A stretch of 64,000 bases of DNA. Source: Roseibium sediminicola (GTDB lineage Bacteria; Pseudomonadota; Alphaproteobacteria; Rhizobiales; Stappiaceae). Each line of letters opens with the position of its first letter. The first letter of the stretch is position 1. The stretch spans positions 99,268-163,267 of the forward strand of contig NZ_JALNMJ010000014.1 of NCBI RefSeq assembly GCF_023156505.1. The letters are read 5' to 3'. Made by a program: the position numbers and the translations under genes. Of the stretch, positions 10,899 through 21,101 are shown one piece after another. The notes under the pieces are model-generated. The model worked only from the letters and a program-made list of their open reading frames with translations. It made no database searches and was not told the DNA's origin.

Positions 10899-11087
10899 TT
10901 CTCCTCCTATAATTGCAATTTTCATGTTCACACTCAAAAGTTATTCCAATAATTACGTTTACGTAAGGGGAAATTTCAAATGCCTCGTGCGCCTGTATTC
11001 GGGACAGCGGAGATCGGCTGTTTGAGGCGGATCATTGCGGCGCACCGTAATCCACGGGAAAGTGCTGGAAAATGGAAGGATGCCGCC

Positions 11088-11819
11088 ATGCCATCTCCGC
11101 GCCTGGAGCACAGCCACCGGCCCAGGGACATCGCCGACCGGCTCGCCGCCGGGCCGGATGCCAGCTATTTGAGGGACTGGGTCTATGGCGGCATTGACGG
11201 TGCCGTGACCACTTTCGCGATTGTCGCCGGTGCGGTCGGAGCCAGCCTCTCTGCCAACGTGATCCTGATCCTGGGTGTCGCCAATCTGCTCGCCGACGGT
11301 TTTTCCATGGCGGCCGCCAATTACAGCGGCTCGAAATCGGAAAACGAGGACTATCTGCGCCTGCGCGCCATCGAAGAAAAGCATATTGCGCTGGAACCGG
11401 AGGGCGAACGGGAGGAAATCCGGCAGATCTTCCTGCAAAAGGGCTTTGACGGCGCCAATCTGGAAACGCTGGTGGAACTGGTCACCTCCAACAAGGCCAC
11501 CTGGATCGAGACCATGATGCAGGGTGAATACGGCCTTTCCGACATCTCGCGCGCCCCGCTCAAGGCCGCACTTTACACCTTCGCCGCCTTTGTCCTGTTC
11601 GGCTCCATTCCGCTTCTGCCGTTCGTCTTGCAGCTGCCTGCCAGAGCCGAAACCGCAACCAGCCTCACAATGCTGGCCTTTTTCCTGATCGGTTCGCTCC
11701 GGGCCCGCTGGTCACAGCGGCACTGGATCTCCTGCGGGCTGGAGACGACAGCCATTGGCACGGTCGCGGCGGGGATCGCGTTTGTTGTGGGCTACGGGTT
11801 GCAGGTGCTGCTGGGGTGA
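11088..11819 (+). CDS. VIT1/CCC1-family membrane protein, probable Fe/Mn transporter
   Basis: A 243-aa inner membrane protein. After a polar N-terminal stretch it has the VIT1/CCC1 signature DWVYGGIDGAVTTFAIVAGAVGA and LADGFSMAAANY, then a soluble central segment with many Glu residues (residues about 90-150, the metal-binding region in this family). It ends with three hydrophobic segments. Family members move Fe2+ or Mn2+ out of the cytosol. I use the ATG at 11088, which has GGAAGGA seven bases upstream; the frame extends upstream to 10980 without family similarity. The MSCRAMM-like or storage partners sometimes fused to this family are absent. Confidence 0.85.
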   Translation: MPSPRLEHSHRPRDIADRLAAGPDASYLRDWVYGGIDGAVTTFAIVAGAVGASLSANVILILGVANLLADGFSMAAANYSGSKSENEDYLRLRAIEEKHIALEPEGEREEIRQIFLQKGFDGANLETLVELVTSNKATWIETMMQGEYGLSDISRAPLKAALYTFAAFVLFGSIPLLPFVLQLPARAETATSLTMLAFFLIGSLRARWSQRHWISCGLETTAIGTVAAGIAFVVGYGLQVLLG

Positions 11820-11954
11820 GCGTTGCCTCTTTCGTTACCCTACATCAAGTCGAAACATCAGCCGGGTCGCACATGTATTGCTTATTTCTGGACAAGTTCC
11901 AGTCTTTGAAGCCAGATTGACCGACGACCAATCGTTCATGCCTGGGCCACTCAC

Positions 11955-12764
11955 ATGCAAACTGCTCAAGAATTTTTCGGAACGCCTGAAAACATTGCAG
12001 CCATGGGCAGAAGCACCGCGCTTTGGTCTCTCCTGAGGGGCGATCCGCGATTTGCCTATTACGGCCGGCTTGTGGCATTGAGCCAGCCCGTGGAGAACAC
12101 GTCGGACGTTTTGATCTCCCTGGCCCGGCTGCAGGGGGCAAGTCCATGTTACTTCTTCCCGAAATCCGGCGTGGACACGCTCTTTGCCGAGCTTGAGCGC
12201 AAAGGACTTTCAGCGGATCGGCACGAGCATTTTCAGGGTGGAGAAAGTGCTTACATGGCAGCACGGGCAACGCTGGCGGAGCATCACCTGCCACCCGACC
12301 TGACCGTCAGAATTCTGGACGGCAACACACCGGACAGCGTCCTTGCCGAAGTCATCCAGCTGATGGAATCCTGCGGCGTCATGCCGGTTCCCGCCAGCTT
12401 TCTACGAGGCTCGCAGGGCAATGGCATCTGTCTTGTCGCTTGTGACCCACATGGCGCACCGGTCGCGGTCGCGACGTCGATTTTCATGCATCCTGCGGAG
12501 AGCGACCACGCCAACACCGTCTTCTGGGGAATGCTGGCAACCCGCCCCGACCGCCGCGGCGAGAAGGTTGCGCTCGTGCTCGGCGCAAAGGTTATTGTTC
12601 ACATGTGGGAGGAAAAAGGCGCTCGCGCTTTCATGACGGGCGTGCGGCAAGACAATGCCTCCTCCACGGCCTTGTGCAATCGCCTGGGAGTGATCGATAC
12701 CGAATTCGCCTACGCGGTCTGCGTCGATCCGCAGACACTGGGTCGAGATTCAGTCACAAAATAG
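11955..12764 (+). CDS. GNAT-family N-acetyltransferase
   Basis: A 269-aa protein. The N-terminal half has no recognised domain. The C-terminal half shows a GNAT acetyl-CoA site: WGMLATRPDRRGEKVALVLGAKVI (motif A, residues about 192-215), then TGVRQDNASSTALCNRLGV (motif B). It lies between divergent neighbours and appears to be monocistronic. The acceptor substrate is unknown. Confidence 0.75.
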   Translation: MQTAQEFFGTPENIAAMGRSTALWSLLRGDPRFAYYGRLVALSQPVENTSDVLISLARLQGASPCYFFPKSGVDTLFAELERKGLSADRHEHFQGGESAYMAARATLAEHHLPPDLTVRILDGNTPDSVLAEVIQLMESCGVMPVPASFLRGSQGNGICLVACDPHGAPVAVATSIFMHPAESDHANTVFWGMLATRPDRRGEKVALVLGAKVIVHMWEEKGARAFMTGVRQDNASSTALCNRLGVIDTEFAYAVCVDPQTLGRDSVTK

Positions 12765-12795
12765 CGCCCCTGGACCGAGGACCGTCCACTGAGCA

Positions 12796-13392
12796 TCAGT
12801 CTTTGACTTTCCGGTAGTCGATACCGTGGGCTCTCAACTTGTCGTCGATCAGTTCCGCCAGGTCCGGATCCAGTGTGATCTTGCGCGGGTAATGCGGGCG
12901 GGCGCGGTCCTGGAGCACGGGCACGTGCCAGCCGTCGGTGGTGTCCAGGAAATGATCGATGCCCGCTTCGCCCCAGGTGCGGAAAAACCCGGCGAGGACG
13001 CAATCGAGATAGCTTTGCAGGATCGGGTGCTGGTCGCAGCCCCAGCGCAGATGCTCGGGAGCGGCCTGGAACAGGAACAGATCCTCAGGTCCCGGCTGCT
13101 GCAGGGCTTCGCAGCGGAAAGAAACTCCAACCGCTTCCACCTTGACATAACGCTGTTCGCGGCGCTCCAGGTCAGCCAGCTGCGTGCGCGGCTCGCGGGC
13201 CATCACCCCCCAGATCTCGGCGCCGTCTTCCTGGCGGACTGTCAACGCGCAGCGACCCTGGCCATCTTCGCCCTGGCCGCAGACCCGCCATTCCCTCAGC
13301 CAGCCGGAGAGTTTTCCGGGCGTGACTTCGGCATTTGCCGGGATAGTGTCAATGTTGACGAGGGAACCGTATCCAAAATATGTGATCGTCAT
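12796..13392 (-). CDS. Gamma-glutamylcyclotransferase-like protein
   Basis: A 198-aa protein starting ITYFGYGSLVN, the substrate-loop motif of the gamma-glutamylcyclotransferase (GGCT/AIG2) fold. The usual strand with LSGWLREWRV follows, and a possible catalytic acid lies within DLERREQRYVKVE. Family enzymes release 5-oxoproline from gamma-glutamyl peptides, but many members are uncharacterised. No Shine-Dalgarno is evident at the ATG at 13392. It converges with the GNAT gene. Confidence 0.7.
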   Translation of the reverse strand: MTITYFGYGSLVNIDTIPANAEVTPGKLSGWLREWRVCGQGEDGQGRCALTVRQEDGAEIWGVMAREPRTQLADLERREQRYVKVEAVGVSFRCEALQQPGPEDLFLFQAAPEHLRWGCDQHPILQSYLDCVLAGFFRTWGEAGIDHFLDTTDGWHVPVLQDRARPHYPRKITLDPDLAELIDDKLRAHGIDYRKVKD

Positions 13393-13446
13393 GTCGTGCT
13401 TGTCTAATGTCTTTACCCTGTCGTCAAATCAAAACCGAGAGTTGCC

Positions 13447-14640
13447 ATGATTGTACCATCCCTGTCCCGGCAGGACATCGACCTCCTGCGGCAAGACACG
13501 CCCGGTGTTGGGCAGGTGATCCATTTCAACAATGCCGGCACCGGTCTGGCAGCCGCCCCGGTTCTTGAGGCCGTGAAGCAGCATCTGGATCTGGAAGCCC
13601 GGATCGGCGGCTATGAGGCGGAAGCCGCCGCACGGCCTGCGCTGGACACATTCTACACAGCACTTGCCGCCCTGATCGGCAGCCAGCCGCAGGAAATCGC
13701 CTATGTCGAAAACGCCACCCGCGCCTGGGACATGGCCTTTTACGGCATCGACTTTCGACAAGGCGACCGGATCGTTACGGGGCGCGCGGAATATGTCTCC
13801 AACTATGTCGCCTTCCTGCAGATGAAGAAGCGCAAGGGCATCGAGATCGACGTGGTCGAGGACGATGCCTCCGGCCAGATCGACCTGAAGGCCCTGAAAG
13901 CGGCGATCACGCCGAAAACCCGCCTTGTTGCCCTCACCCATATTCCGACTTTCTCCGGCCTGATCAATCCGGCCGAAGAGGTCGGGGAGATCGCCCGGGA
14001 AGCCGGCGTGCTCTACCTGCTCGACGCCTGCCAGTCGGCCGGCCAGATCCCTCTGAATGTCAACGAGATCGGCTGCCACATGCTGTCGGGCACAGGCCGC
14101 AAATATCTGCGCGGGCCGCGCGGCACCGGGTTTCTCTATGTCAGCGACACAGTGCTGGATCAAATCGAACCGCCCTTCATCGACCTCCAGTCGGCCAACT
14201 GGCTCGACGATAACAGCTATGAACTCGTGCCCCACGCGCGCCGCTTCGAGACCTGGGAACGGTATGTTGCCGGCCAGATCGGTCTCGGCGTCGCGGTCAC
14301 CTATGCGATCGGCTTCGGCATGGAGCGTCTCGGCAACCGGACCTGTGCACTCGGAGCCCAACTGCGCTCCGAACTCTCTGGCCTCGGCGCGGTCACGTTG
14401 CACGATAAAGGCAAGCGCAAGGGCGGCATCGTGACCTTCACCCTTGATGGCGAGACACCAGCTCGCACGAAGACGCGCCTTGCGGCCAACGGCATCAATG
14501 TTTCGGTCAGCACGGCCAGTTCCGCACGGATCGACCTGCCCCATCGCGGCCTGGACGCTGTCGTGCGTGCCTCGCTGCATGCCTTCAACTGCGAAGACGA
14601 AATTGAACGCTTTGTTAAGGCTCTCGGCAATTTCAACTAG
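13447..14640 (+). CDS. Class V aminotransferase-fold PLP enzyme
   Basis: A 397-aa fold-type I PLP enzyme of the class V aminotransferase/cysteine desulfurase group. It begins IHFNNAGTGLAAAPVLEAV, has LLDACQSAGQIPLNV (PLP-contacting Asp and Gln) and the Schiff-base Lys in LSGTGRKYLRGPRGTGF near residue 220. It ends with a small domain (IVTFTLDGETPA). The sequence resembles isopenicillin-N-epimerase-like and EgtE-like proteins, but the reaction cannot be assigned. It is divergent from the GGCT-like gene, with 54 bp between the start codons. Confidence 0.8.
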   Translation: MIVPSLSRQDIDLLRQDTPGVGQVIHFNNAGTGLAAAPVLEAVKQHLDLEARIGGYEAEAAARPALDTFYTALAALIGSQPQEIAYVENATRAWDMAFYGIDFRQGDRIVTGRAEYVSNYVAFLQMKKRKGIEIDVVEDDASGQIDLKALKAAITPKTRLVALTHIPTFSGLINPAEEVGEIAREAGVLYLLDACQSAGQIPLNVNEIGCHMLSGTGRKYLRGPRGTGFLYVSDTVLDQIEPPFIDLQSANWLDDNSYELVPHARRFETWERYVAGQIGLGVAVTYAIGFGMERLGNRTCALGAQLRSELSGLGAVTLHDKGKRKGGIVTFTLDGETPARTKTRLAANGINVSVSTASSARIDLPHRGLDAVVRASLHAFNCEDEIERFVKALGNFN

Positions 14641-14726
14641 GAGACCACTCCGGCAGCCTTGTCGCGCACCCCATGTTAAAACTGTCCCGCTAGGATCAGA
14701 TTCCATCAACATGGGGTGGTGGGTAG

Positions 14727-16256
14727 TTGGCAGGTCAAAAAGACAAGACGGGTGGTACCGAGAGCGCAGGGCTGGCACAGCCGCATGCGGGCCGCAGCAT
14801 CAGGGTCTGGATTTACGGGCTTGCCGCTCTGCTCATCTGCCTGTCCACGGCATCGCTGGCCTTCGTTGCCAACCTAGCCTGGCGCGAGGCTGACCGGCGG
14901 GCGCTCGAAAGCGAGCAGATAAGGCTCGACAACACCCTGCAGACCTTGTTTCGGGAAATCGCGCGCGACCAGATCGCGCTGGCGCAATGGGACGAGACCT
15001 TCAACGCGCTTCAGGTGCCGCTCGACAAGACCTTCATTGAAGAGGAACTGGTCAATGACCTATGGGGGGACTTCGGCCTGAACCGGACGTTCCTGGTTGC
15101 TCCGGACGGACATCTTGTCGCCCAGGCCATCGAGGACAAGACGCGGTTCGAAAGTATTTCTTTGCCGGAAGACAATCTGGTCCGGCAACTTGCGGAGGAC
15201 GCAAGGCGCGACTTCAGACAGCGGCAAAGCGCTTCCAGCTCCGTCTTCGCGGAATGGCATGTTCCGCAGGCCGCGCTGATGCAGATCGCCAAAACCACCT
15301 ACGCCGTGATCGACGGATCCCCGGCCCTTTTGAGCGCCATTCCCATCCTGCCGGATGACGGCCATGTCCGCTTCGACAGCGATTATCCGGTTGTCCTGGT
15401 CAACGCCGTCTATCTCGACGATCGCTGGTTCGCGGATCTCTATGAACGGCTAGCCTACCGGGAGTTCCGGTTCTTTCCCGGAGAACCGGAGCGCCTGCAC
15501 CCGACCAATCACCTGATCCACGCGGCGGACGGCTCGATTTTTGGGTATTTCAAATGGGATCACGACAAGCCCGGCCGCGACATCTGGATCATGGCCATGC
15601 CGTTGATCCTGATCCTGGCGTCCATCATCGCCGTGGTTGCCTTTGCCGCCGCCAACCGGATCAGCCGACTGTCGGCCTCGCTTGAGGAAAGTGAGCGCAA
15701 GAACCGCCACTTCGCGCGGCATGACGCCCTCACCGGCCTGCCGAACCGGCACCATTTTTCCGACTGCCTCGGCTTCGCGCTCGACGGCCTGCCGGAACGC
15801 GGCTTCGCGATTTTCGCCTGTGACCTCGACCGGTTCAAACCGGTCAACGACACTTACGGCCACGAAGCCGGTGACCGGGTCATCTGCAGGGTAGCCGACC
15901 GGCTGACAAGAACCATCGGCGACAAGGGCGTCGTCAGCCGGATCGGCGGTGATGAATTCATCATTCTGTTCACCCAGCCGGCCGACCGCCAGTTGCTGGC
16001 CTCCATGGCCGAGCAGCTGCTTGCCGATATCGCCAGCCCGATCGATATCGGCAACGGCCAAAGCGTCGAAATCGGCGTCAGCATCGGCATTGCCGCGGCG
16101 CCGGACTGCGGCACGACCGAAAAAGCGCTGATCCGAATGGCGGATATGGCGCTTTACCGCGTCAAGGAAAACGGGCGAAACGGCTATGAATTTGCCGGGC
16201 CTTACAGTCTCGACGCCGCGCAGGCGAGACACAAGATGGAACTTACGTCAACGTAA
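14727..16256 (+). CDS. Membrane diguanylate cyclase with CHASE4-like sensor
   Basis: Makes cyclic di-GMP from two GTP. The 509-aa protein has a transmembrane helix at about residues 28-50, an extracytoplasmic CHASE4-like region (about 55-260, with LVNDLWGDFGLNRTFLVAPDG), a second helix near 280-300, and a C-terminal GGDEF domain with the intact signature SRIGGDEFIILF. No RxxD inhibitory site stands five residues upstream of GGDEF, so product inhibition by the usual I-site is not expected. The start must be TTG at 14727: a stop codon sits directly upstream in frame, and no ATG or GTG occurs before the first membrane helix. A close paralogue follows at 16461. Confidence 0.88.
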   Translation: MAGQKDKTGGTESAGLAQPHAGRSIRVWIYGLAALLICLSTASLAFVANLAWREADRRALESEQIRLDNTLQTLFREIARDQIALAQWDETFNALQVPLDKTFIEEELVNDLWGDFGLNRTFLVAPDGHLVAQAIEDKTRFESISLPEDNLVRQLAEDARRDFRQRQSASSSVFAEWHVPQAALMQIAKTTYAVIDGSPALLSAIPILPDDGHVRFDSDYPVVLVNAVYLDDRWFADLYERLAYREFRFFPGEPERLHPTNHLIHAADGSIFGYFKWDHDKPGRDIWIMAMPLILILASIIAVVAFAAANRISRLSASLEESERKNRHFARHDALTGLPNRHHFSDCLGFALDGLPERGFAIFACDLDRFKPVNDTYGHEAGDRVICRVADRLTRTIGDKGVVSRIGGDEFIILFTQPADRQLLASMAEQLLADIASPIDIGNGQSVEIGVSIGIAAAPDCGTTEKALIRMADMALYRVKENGRNGYEFAGPYSLDAAQARHKMELTST

Positions 16257-16460
16257 CGGTCATACTTGCCGTTTTCTTTGACCTGAAACCTCGTCAAAAT
16301 TACTATTAATCTTCGCGCAAGGAATAAAATATCTCGCGTCTCTTTCAATCTCACATTTTTAATATTCCCATCACTTGTTAATGTATTCACTCTTACAATC
16401 TCTTGGCGTCTTCACCCGTAAGATTCAACGATGACATAACGTGGAATAAGAGTTCACAAC

Positions 16461-17969
16461 TTGACCGAGTTCCGGCGTAGATATAGCGACCAAGCCGTGA
16501 AATTTCCGCGGCAACAGATCTCGAGGCTGGCCTTTCTACTTGCCGGGCTGCTGATCGCCGTGACCTCGATCTCGTTGCTCTTTGTCGGCTTTGTCGCCTC
16601 GCATGCGTCCCGGCAGCAGGCCGTTGCCAACGAGGAACGCCTGTTCCGCAGCACCGTTGCCGACCATCTGCGCACCATCGTGCGAGAGCAGATCACCATC
16701 GCCTCTTCCGATGAATCCGTTGAGAAACTGGTCCGGCACTTCGATCCCACCTATGCGCGGCAGAGCTTTAACACGCTCTGGTCGACCTACCGGCACAGCA
16801 AAGTGATGCTGATCTCCGGCGACGGGGAAATCCTGGCGGAGTCCTTCAAGGATTACACCCACATCATCACGCGCCCTATCGAGGAGATGCCCGAGCTGGC
16901 GCTGATCCGGGAAAAACTGAAAAGCCTTTATCAGCGCAACCGGGTTCGCGTGCCGGGCGGGTTCGGACACCGGACGCTGCAGGGTGTCGATCCGAGCGAG
17001 TATTCGGTCATGGGGTTCGTGACGATCGACGGGCGCCCCGCCCTGTTCGGCGCGATGCCGGTCATGCCCGACGACTATGAGGTTACCCTGCCGGACGGTC
17101 CGCCGACCGTGCTGCTTTCGGCGCACTACATCGACGATTTCCTGCTCGGCCAGCTGAACGGCCAGCTGAATTTCGCCCAGTTCCGATTTGTCGACGGCGG
17201 CGCGTCGAAGGAAGATGGCCCCCACCATGCGATTTCAAATCAGAGCGGCGATCAGATCGGCACTTTCACCTGGGACAGCCAGACCGTAGGGGAATCCATC
17301 TGGCCAACCATCATCCCGGTGATCGTCCTGCTCAGCGTCGCGCTCGGCGCTCTCGCTTTCGGCATCGCCTGGCGGATTGGCCAGCTGACCTCCTCGCTAC
17401 AGGCAAGCGAGCGCCAGAACCGTTATCTGGCTCTGCATGACACCTTGTCGGGCCTTGCCAACCGGCTGCAGTTCAACCGGGTCCTGGAAGGTTCGGTCAA
17501 GGCGCTGCCCAAGAAACCGTTTGCGGTCATTCACTGCGATCTCGACAAGTTCAAGGCGGTCAATGACACGTTCGGCCACGCGGCCGGCGACACGGTCATC
17601 ACGACCATGGCCGAGCGACTGACCAAGGTCATCGGCAAACCCGGCCTGGTCTGCCGCATCGGCGGCGACGAATTCATGGTGATCTACCGGGGCGCAACCG
17701 ACAGGGCCAACCTGACCGCGCTCAGCAAGGCGCTGGTCGCCGCGGGCAGCAAGCCGATCCACCTGGATCAGGGCGATATCGCCAATATCGGGCTGAGCGT
17801 GGGCATCGCCGTCGCACCGCAGGACGGCGCGACGGCGGAACTGCTCGTCAACCGCTCGGACGCGGCCCTCTATCATTCCAAGAAGATGGGCCGCGGCCGC
17901 TTCACCTGTTACGCGGACATTGCCGACGACGATCCAGACGACATGCCTCAACGGCACGCTTCCGCCTGA
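16461..17969 (+). CDS. Membrane diguanylate cyclase with CHASE4-like sensor (tandem paralogue)
   Basis: A 502-aa paralogue of the preceding protein with the same order: transmembrane helix at about 20-45, periplasmic CHASE4-like region (residues about 50-270, including STYRHSKVMLISGDGEI), second helix near 280-300, and GGDEF domain with CRIGGDEFMVIY. The RxxD I-site position is again not conserved. The likely start is TTG at 16461; a GTG at 16497 is an alternative that keeps the first helix. The 204 bp separating it from the upstream copy are AT-rich and contain no gene, so it probably has its own promoter. The gor gene converges with it. Confidence 0.88.
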   Translation: MTEFRRRYSDQAVKFPRQQISRLAFLLAGLLIAVTSISLLFVGFVASHASRQQAVANEERLFRSTVADHLRTIVREQITIASSDESVEKLVRHFDPTYARQSFNTLWSTYRHSKVMLISGDGEILAESFKDYTHIITRPIEEMPELALIREKLKSLYQRNRVRVPGGFGHRTLQGVDPSEYSVMGFVTIDGRPALFGAMPVMPDDYEVTLPDGPPTVLLSAHYIDDFLLGQLNGQLNFAQFRFVDGGASKEDGPHHAISNQSGDQIGTFTWDSQTVGESIWPTIIPVIVLLSVALGALAFGIAWRIGQLTSSLQASERQNRYLALHDTLSGLANRLQFNRVLEGSVKALPKKPFAVIHCDLDKFKAVNDTFGHAAGDTVITTMAERLTKVIGKPGLVCRIGGDEFMVIYRGATDRANLTALSKALVAAGSKPIHLDQGDIANIGLSVGIAVAPQDGATAELLVNRSDAALYHSKKMGRGRFTCYADIADDDPDDMPQRHASA

Positions 17970-17985
17970 GCCGCCCGGTTCGTCT

Positions 17986-19362
17986 TTAGCCGCGCAGGCG
18001 CTCCGTCGGCTCGCGCATGGTAACCAATTCTTCGGCCGCCGTCGGATGCACGGCGATCGTGCGGTCGAAATCCGCCTTGGTCGCGCCCATCTGCAGCGTG
18101 ACGCCGAGGATCTGGGCAAGCTCACCCGCATCCGGACCAACCACGTGAACGCCGAGAACCTTCTGGCTGTCCGCGTCGACGATCATCTTCATCAGCATCT
18201 TTTCGTCGCGGCCTGACAGCGTGTGCTTCATCGGCCGGAAGCTGGACTTGTAGATGTCGAGATTGGGCGTGCGCTGCAAAGCCTCGTCCTGGGTCAATCC
18301 GACCGTGCCCATTTCTGGCTGGGAAAACACCGCGGTGGCGATCAGGCTATGGTCCACGGTCCAGGGTTTGTCGCCGAAAACGGTGTCGGCAAAAGCATGC
18401 CCCTCGCGGATCGCGACCGGGGTCAGATTGGCCCGGTCGGTGACATCACCCACCGCATAGATCGAGTCCACATTGGTTTTCGAATCGGCGCTGACACGGA
18501 TTGCGCCGGATGGATCCATCTCGACGCCAGCCTTATCAAGACCAAGATCGCGTGTGTGCGGCTTGCGGCCGATCGCGAACATGATCTGGTCGGTTTCCAG
18601 CGCCAGGCCGGCCTTGGTGTGACCGGTCAGGGAGCCGTCCGCGTTCTTCTCGATCCTGGTAAATGTATCCTGGCGCAGGACGCGGATGCCCTTTTTCTCC
18701 ATCTCCTGGCGGACCATGGTCCGGAGGTCCCAATCAAAGCCGCGCAGGATTTCCTCGCCGCGATAGATCAGGGTCGTTTCGACGCCAAGCCCGTTGAAGA
18801 TGCCGGCAAATTCCACGGCGATATATCCGCCCCCTGCGACCACGACCCGGCGCGGCAGCTCGGCCAGGTGAAATGCTTCGTTCGAGGTGATGACATGCTC
18901 GACGCCGGGCAGTTCCGTATCCACATTCGGCGAGGCCCCGACGGCCACCAGGATGTATTTGGCGGAAATCTTCTGGCCGGTCGACAACAGGCGCACCGTA
19001 TGGGCGTCCTCGATGACGGCACGGCTGTCATGCACCTCGACCTTCGTGCTTTCCAGATTGCGCCGGTAGATACCTTCCAGCCGGGTGATTTCCTGATCCT
19101 TGGCAGCGATCAGTTTGTCCCATGAAAAACCGCGCTCTCCGACGGTCCAGCCGAAACCTTCCGCATCCTCGAATTCCTCGGAGAATTTCGAGGCATAAAC
19201 GAACAGCTTCTTGGGCACGCAGCCGCGGATCACACAGGTGCCGCCATAGCGGTATTCTTCGGCAATCCCGACACGTGCGCCATGCGTGGCCGCGATGCGC
19301 GCTGCGCGGACGCCGCCGGAGCCGCCGCCAATAACAAAAAGATCATAATCGTAGTCGGTCAT
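17986..19362 (-). CDS. gor: Glutathione-disulfide reductase
   Basis: NADPH-dependent reduction of oxidised glutathione in the cytoplasm. The 458-aa flavoprotein starts MTDYDYDLFVIGGGSGGV (FAD-binding GxGxxG). It carries the redox disulfide in GGTCVIRGCVPKK, a second dinucleotide fold at VVVAGGGYIAVEFAG, and a C-terminal His-Glu pair in VHPTAAEELV. An open frame extends upstream to 19536, but the start at 19362 is supported by AAAGAGGCG six bases upstream and by family length. It probably lies in one transcription unit with rpiA and the DUF2059 gene, which precede it on the same strand. Confidence 0.95.
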   Translation of the reverse strand: MTDYDYDLFVIGGGSGGVRAARIAATHGARVGIAEEYRYGGTCVIRGCVPKKLFVYASKFSEEFEDAEGFGWTVGERGFSWDKLIAAKDQEITRLEGIYRRNLESTKVEVHDSRAVIEDAHTVRLLSTGQKISAKYILVAVGASPNVDTELPGVEHVITSNEAFHLAELPRRVVVAGGGYIAVEFAGIFNGLGVETTLIYRGEEILRGFDWDLRTMVRQEMEKKGIRVLRQDTFTRIEKNADGSLTGHTKAGLALETDQIMFAIGRKPHTRDLGLDKAGVEMDPSGAIRVSADSKTNVDSIYAVGDVTDRANLTPVAIREGHAFADTVFGDKPWTVDHSLIATAVFSQPEMGTVGLTQDEALQRTPNLDIYKSSFRPMKHTLSGRDEKMLMKMIVDADSQKVLGVHVVGPDAGELAQILGVTLQMGATKADFDRTIAVHPTAAEELVTMREPTERLRG

Positions 19363-19619
19363 GGACGCCTCTTTCAGCCCTGTTGCATTTGTCCGGCGGT
19401 GCGCGGCCGCGGTTCGTTCGCCCCAGATAGGCAGCCCGGGCAACCATGCAAGCCCGACGCCGCCACCGAGCAGCGCGCCACCGTCCGGTTTTCTTCCTGC
19501 CGCAAACGATTTGGGCCGCATTCGCGGCCCAAACAACCGGTCCCGAGACCGGCTTCAACTTGTCGTGTATCCGCCCGTCTGCCCGGTCTGACGGGCATGT
19601 TCGCGCGGCCGACTGCCCG

Positions 19620-20135
19620 TCACTGCGCTTCGTTGCGCTTGGCGAGCTCTTCCTGGACCATGGTCACCATTTCCGTGGAAAGCTTATCCTGCCACTCGCG
19701 TGCAGCTCCGACGGAATACTGTGTGATGACGGGAATGCTCTTGGTCAGCTTTTGGCCGAGATCCGTGTTGTAGAATTCGGCCAGCTGGTTCAGCTCCTCC
19801 TCGGTGAAGCTTTCCGCCCAGGCCTTGTACACGAGGTTGTTGAGATCGACCCGCTTCGGCGCCAGCTTCAGCGCCACGTCCTGGGTGACTTCGATGATTT
19901 CTTCCGCGCGGGCCGGGTCGGACTGAATGAACGCGGTCCGGGTCTGTTCCGCCAGGATCGGCAGAATGTCATCGAACGGTTCCAGAACCTTGGTCGCGGC
20001 GGCAACTTTCTTCGCTGCGGCCAGATGGCTTTCCGAAACGGCGTCCTGCGCGGTCGCCGCACCTGTCAGAAATCCGGCGGCCATCAAGGCTGCGCCCAAT
20101 ACAGCTGCCCTTGGGAAGGATTTGATAAGCTTCAT
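19620..20135 (-). CDS. DUF2059 periplasmic protein
   Basis: A 171-aa protein with an N-terminal signal peptide (residues about 1-29, ending GAATAQDA). The helical domain includes VYKAWAESFTEEELNQLAEFYNTDLGQKL, the DUF2059 hallmark. Its function is unknown. It sits 50 bp downstream of rpiA and upstream of gor on the same strand, which suggests co-transcription. Confidence 0.85.
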   Translation of the reverse strand: MKLIKSFPRAAVLGAALMAAGFLTGAATAQDAVSESHLAAAKKVAAATKVLEPFDDILPILAEQTRTAFIQSDPARAEEIIEVTQDVALKLAPKRVDLNNLVYKAWAESFTEEELNQLAEFYNTDLGQKLTKSIPVITQYSVGAAREWQDKLSTEMVTMVQEELAKRNEAQ

Positions 20136-20185
20136 TTTTCTACTCCTAGGCGGCTTTCAAATGTCAGGAAAGCCGAACACATCGC

Positions 20186-20878
20186 TCAGATGGGCAGAAC
20201 GGTCTTTACCCCATCCGTGCCGGCCACGTAAGCCTTGGTTGCAAGTTCGAGAAAGAGACCATGGTCAACGACACCCGGAATCGCGACAAGCCGATCGGCC
20301 AGGGTGCCCGGGTCGGTGATCTCCTGAAGGCAGGCGTCGAGAATGTAATGTCCGCCATCCGTCAAGAAAGGCTGCTCTGCGCCGCCTCTCAGATCCAGGT
20401 TTTGCGGCAGGCCCATGTCTTCCAGGACATGAAGGATGGCGCGCCGTGTCGCCTTCAGCCCGAAGGGGACAACCTCGATCGGCAGCGGAAACTTGCCGAG
20501 AGTGGCAACTTCCTTGCTGCTATCCGCGATCACGATCATCTCAGCGGACGCGCCGGCAACGATCTTTTCACGCAGCAGCGCGCCGCCACCGCCCTTGATC
20601 AGGGCCAGATGCGCATCGAGTTCATCCGCGCCGTCAATGGTCAGATCCAGTTCAGGAAGCTCGTCAAGCGTGGTCAGCCGGATGCCGAGGCTGGAGGCCA
20701 GCTCCCGCGTGCGCTCCGACGTCGGCACACCGATGACGTTGAGACCGTCCGCCACCCGCCTTGCCAGCGCGTGCACGAAGAGCTCCGCCGTCGAACCGGT
20801 GCCGATGCCCAACCGCATGCCGGAGGTGACGTCTTCCGCCGCACGTTCGGCCGCTTGTTTCTTGAACTGATCGCTCAT
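20186..20878 (-). CDS. rpiA: Ribose-5-phosphate isomerase A
   Basis: Interconverts ribose 5-phosphate and ribulose 5-phosphate in the pentose phosphate pathway. The 230-aa protein has [46 protein letters not shown] (catalytic Asp/Glu and Lys) and a C-terminal [17 protein letters not shown], all diagnostic for RpiA. The start at the MSDQFKKQA methionine (20878) matches family length; an upstream frame to 20917 adds only basic residues. It is first in a likely rpiA-DUF2059-gor unit. Confidence 0.95.
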   Translation of the reverse strand: MSDQFKKQAAERAAEDVTSGMRLGIGTGSTAELFVHALARRVADGLNVIGVPTSERTRELASSLGIRLTTLDELPELDLTIDGADELDAHLALIKGGGGALLREKIVAGASAEMIVIADSSKEVATLGKFPLPIEVVPFGLKATRRAILHVLEDMGLPQNLDLRGGAEQPFLTDGGHYILDACLQEITDPGTLADRLVAIPGVVDHGLFLELATKAYVAGTDGVKTVLPI

Positions 20879-21101
20879 CCCATGTCCCTTCGCCTGCGTC
20901 CTGCGGACCGCGCGCAAGCCAGTGATCTTTTTCAGGCCGCCGGGTGCTTAACATGGCCGGTATCTGCCGGTCCAGTGACATTCCCCACTTCGCCGGGGAA
21001 ACCCGCCTCCAACTAAAGCAGTGGTACAATATTAACCATCATTTTAGATAGCCCGCAGATAATGCTGCAAATTGTCTAGGGCCTGGAAAGCACAAAATCC
21101 T

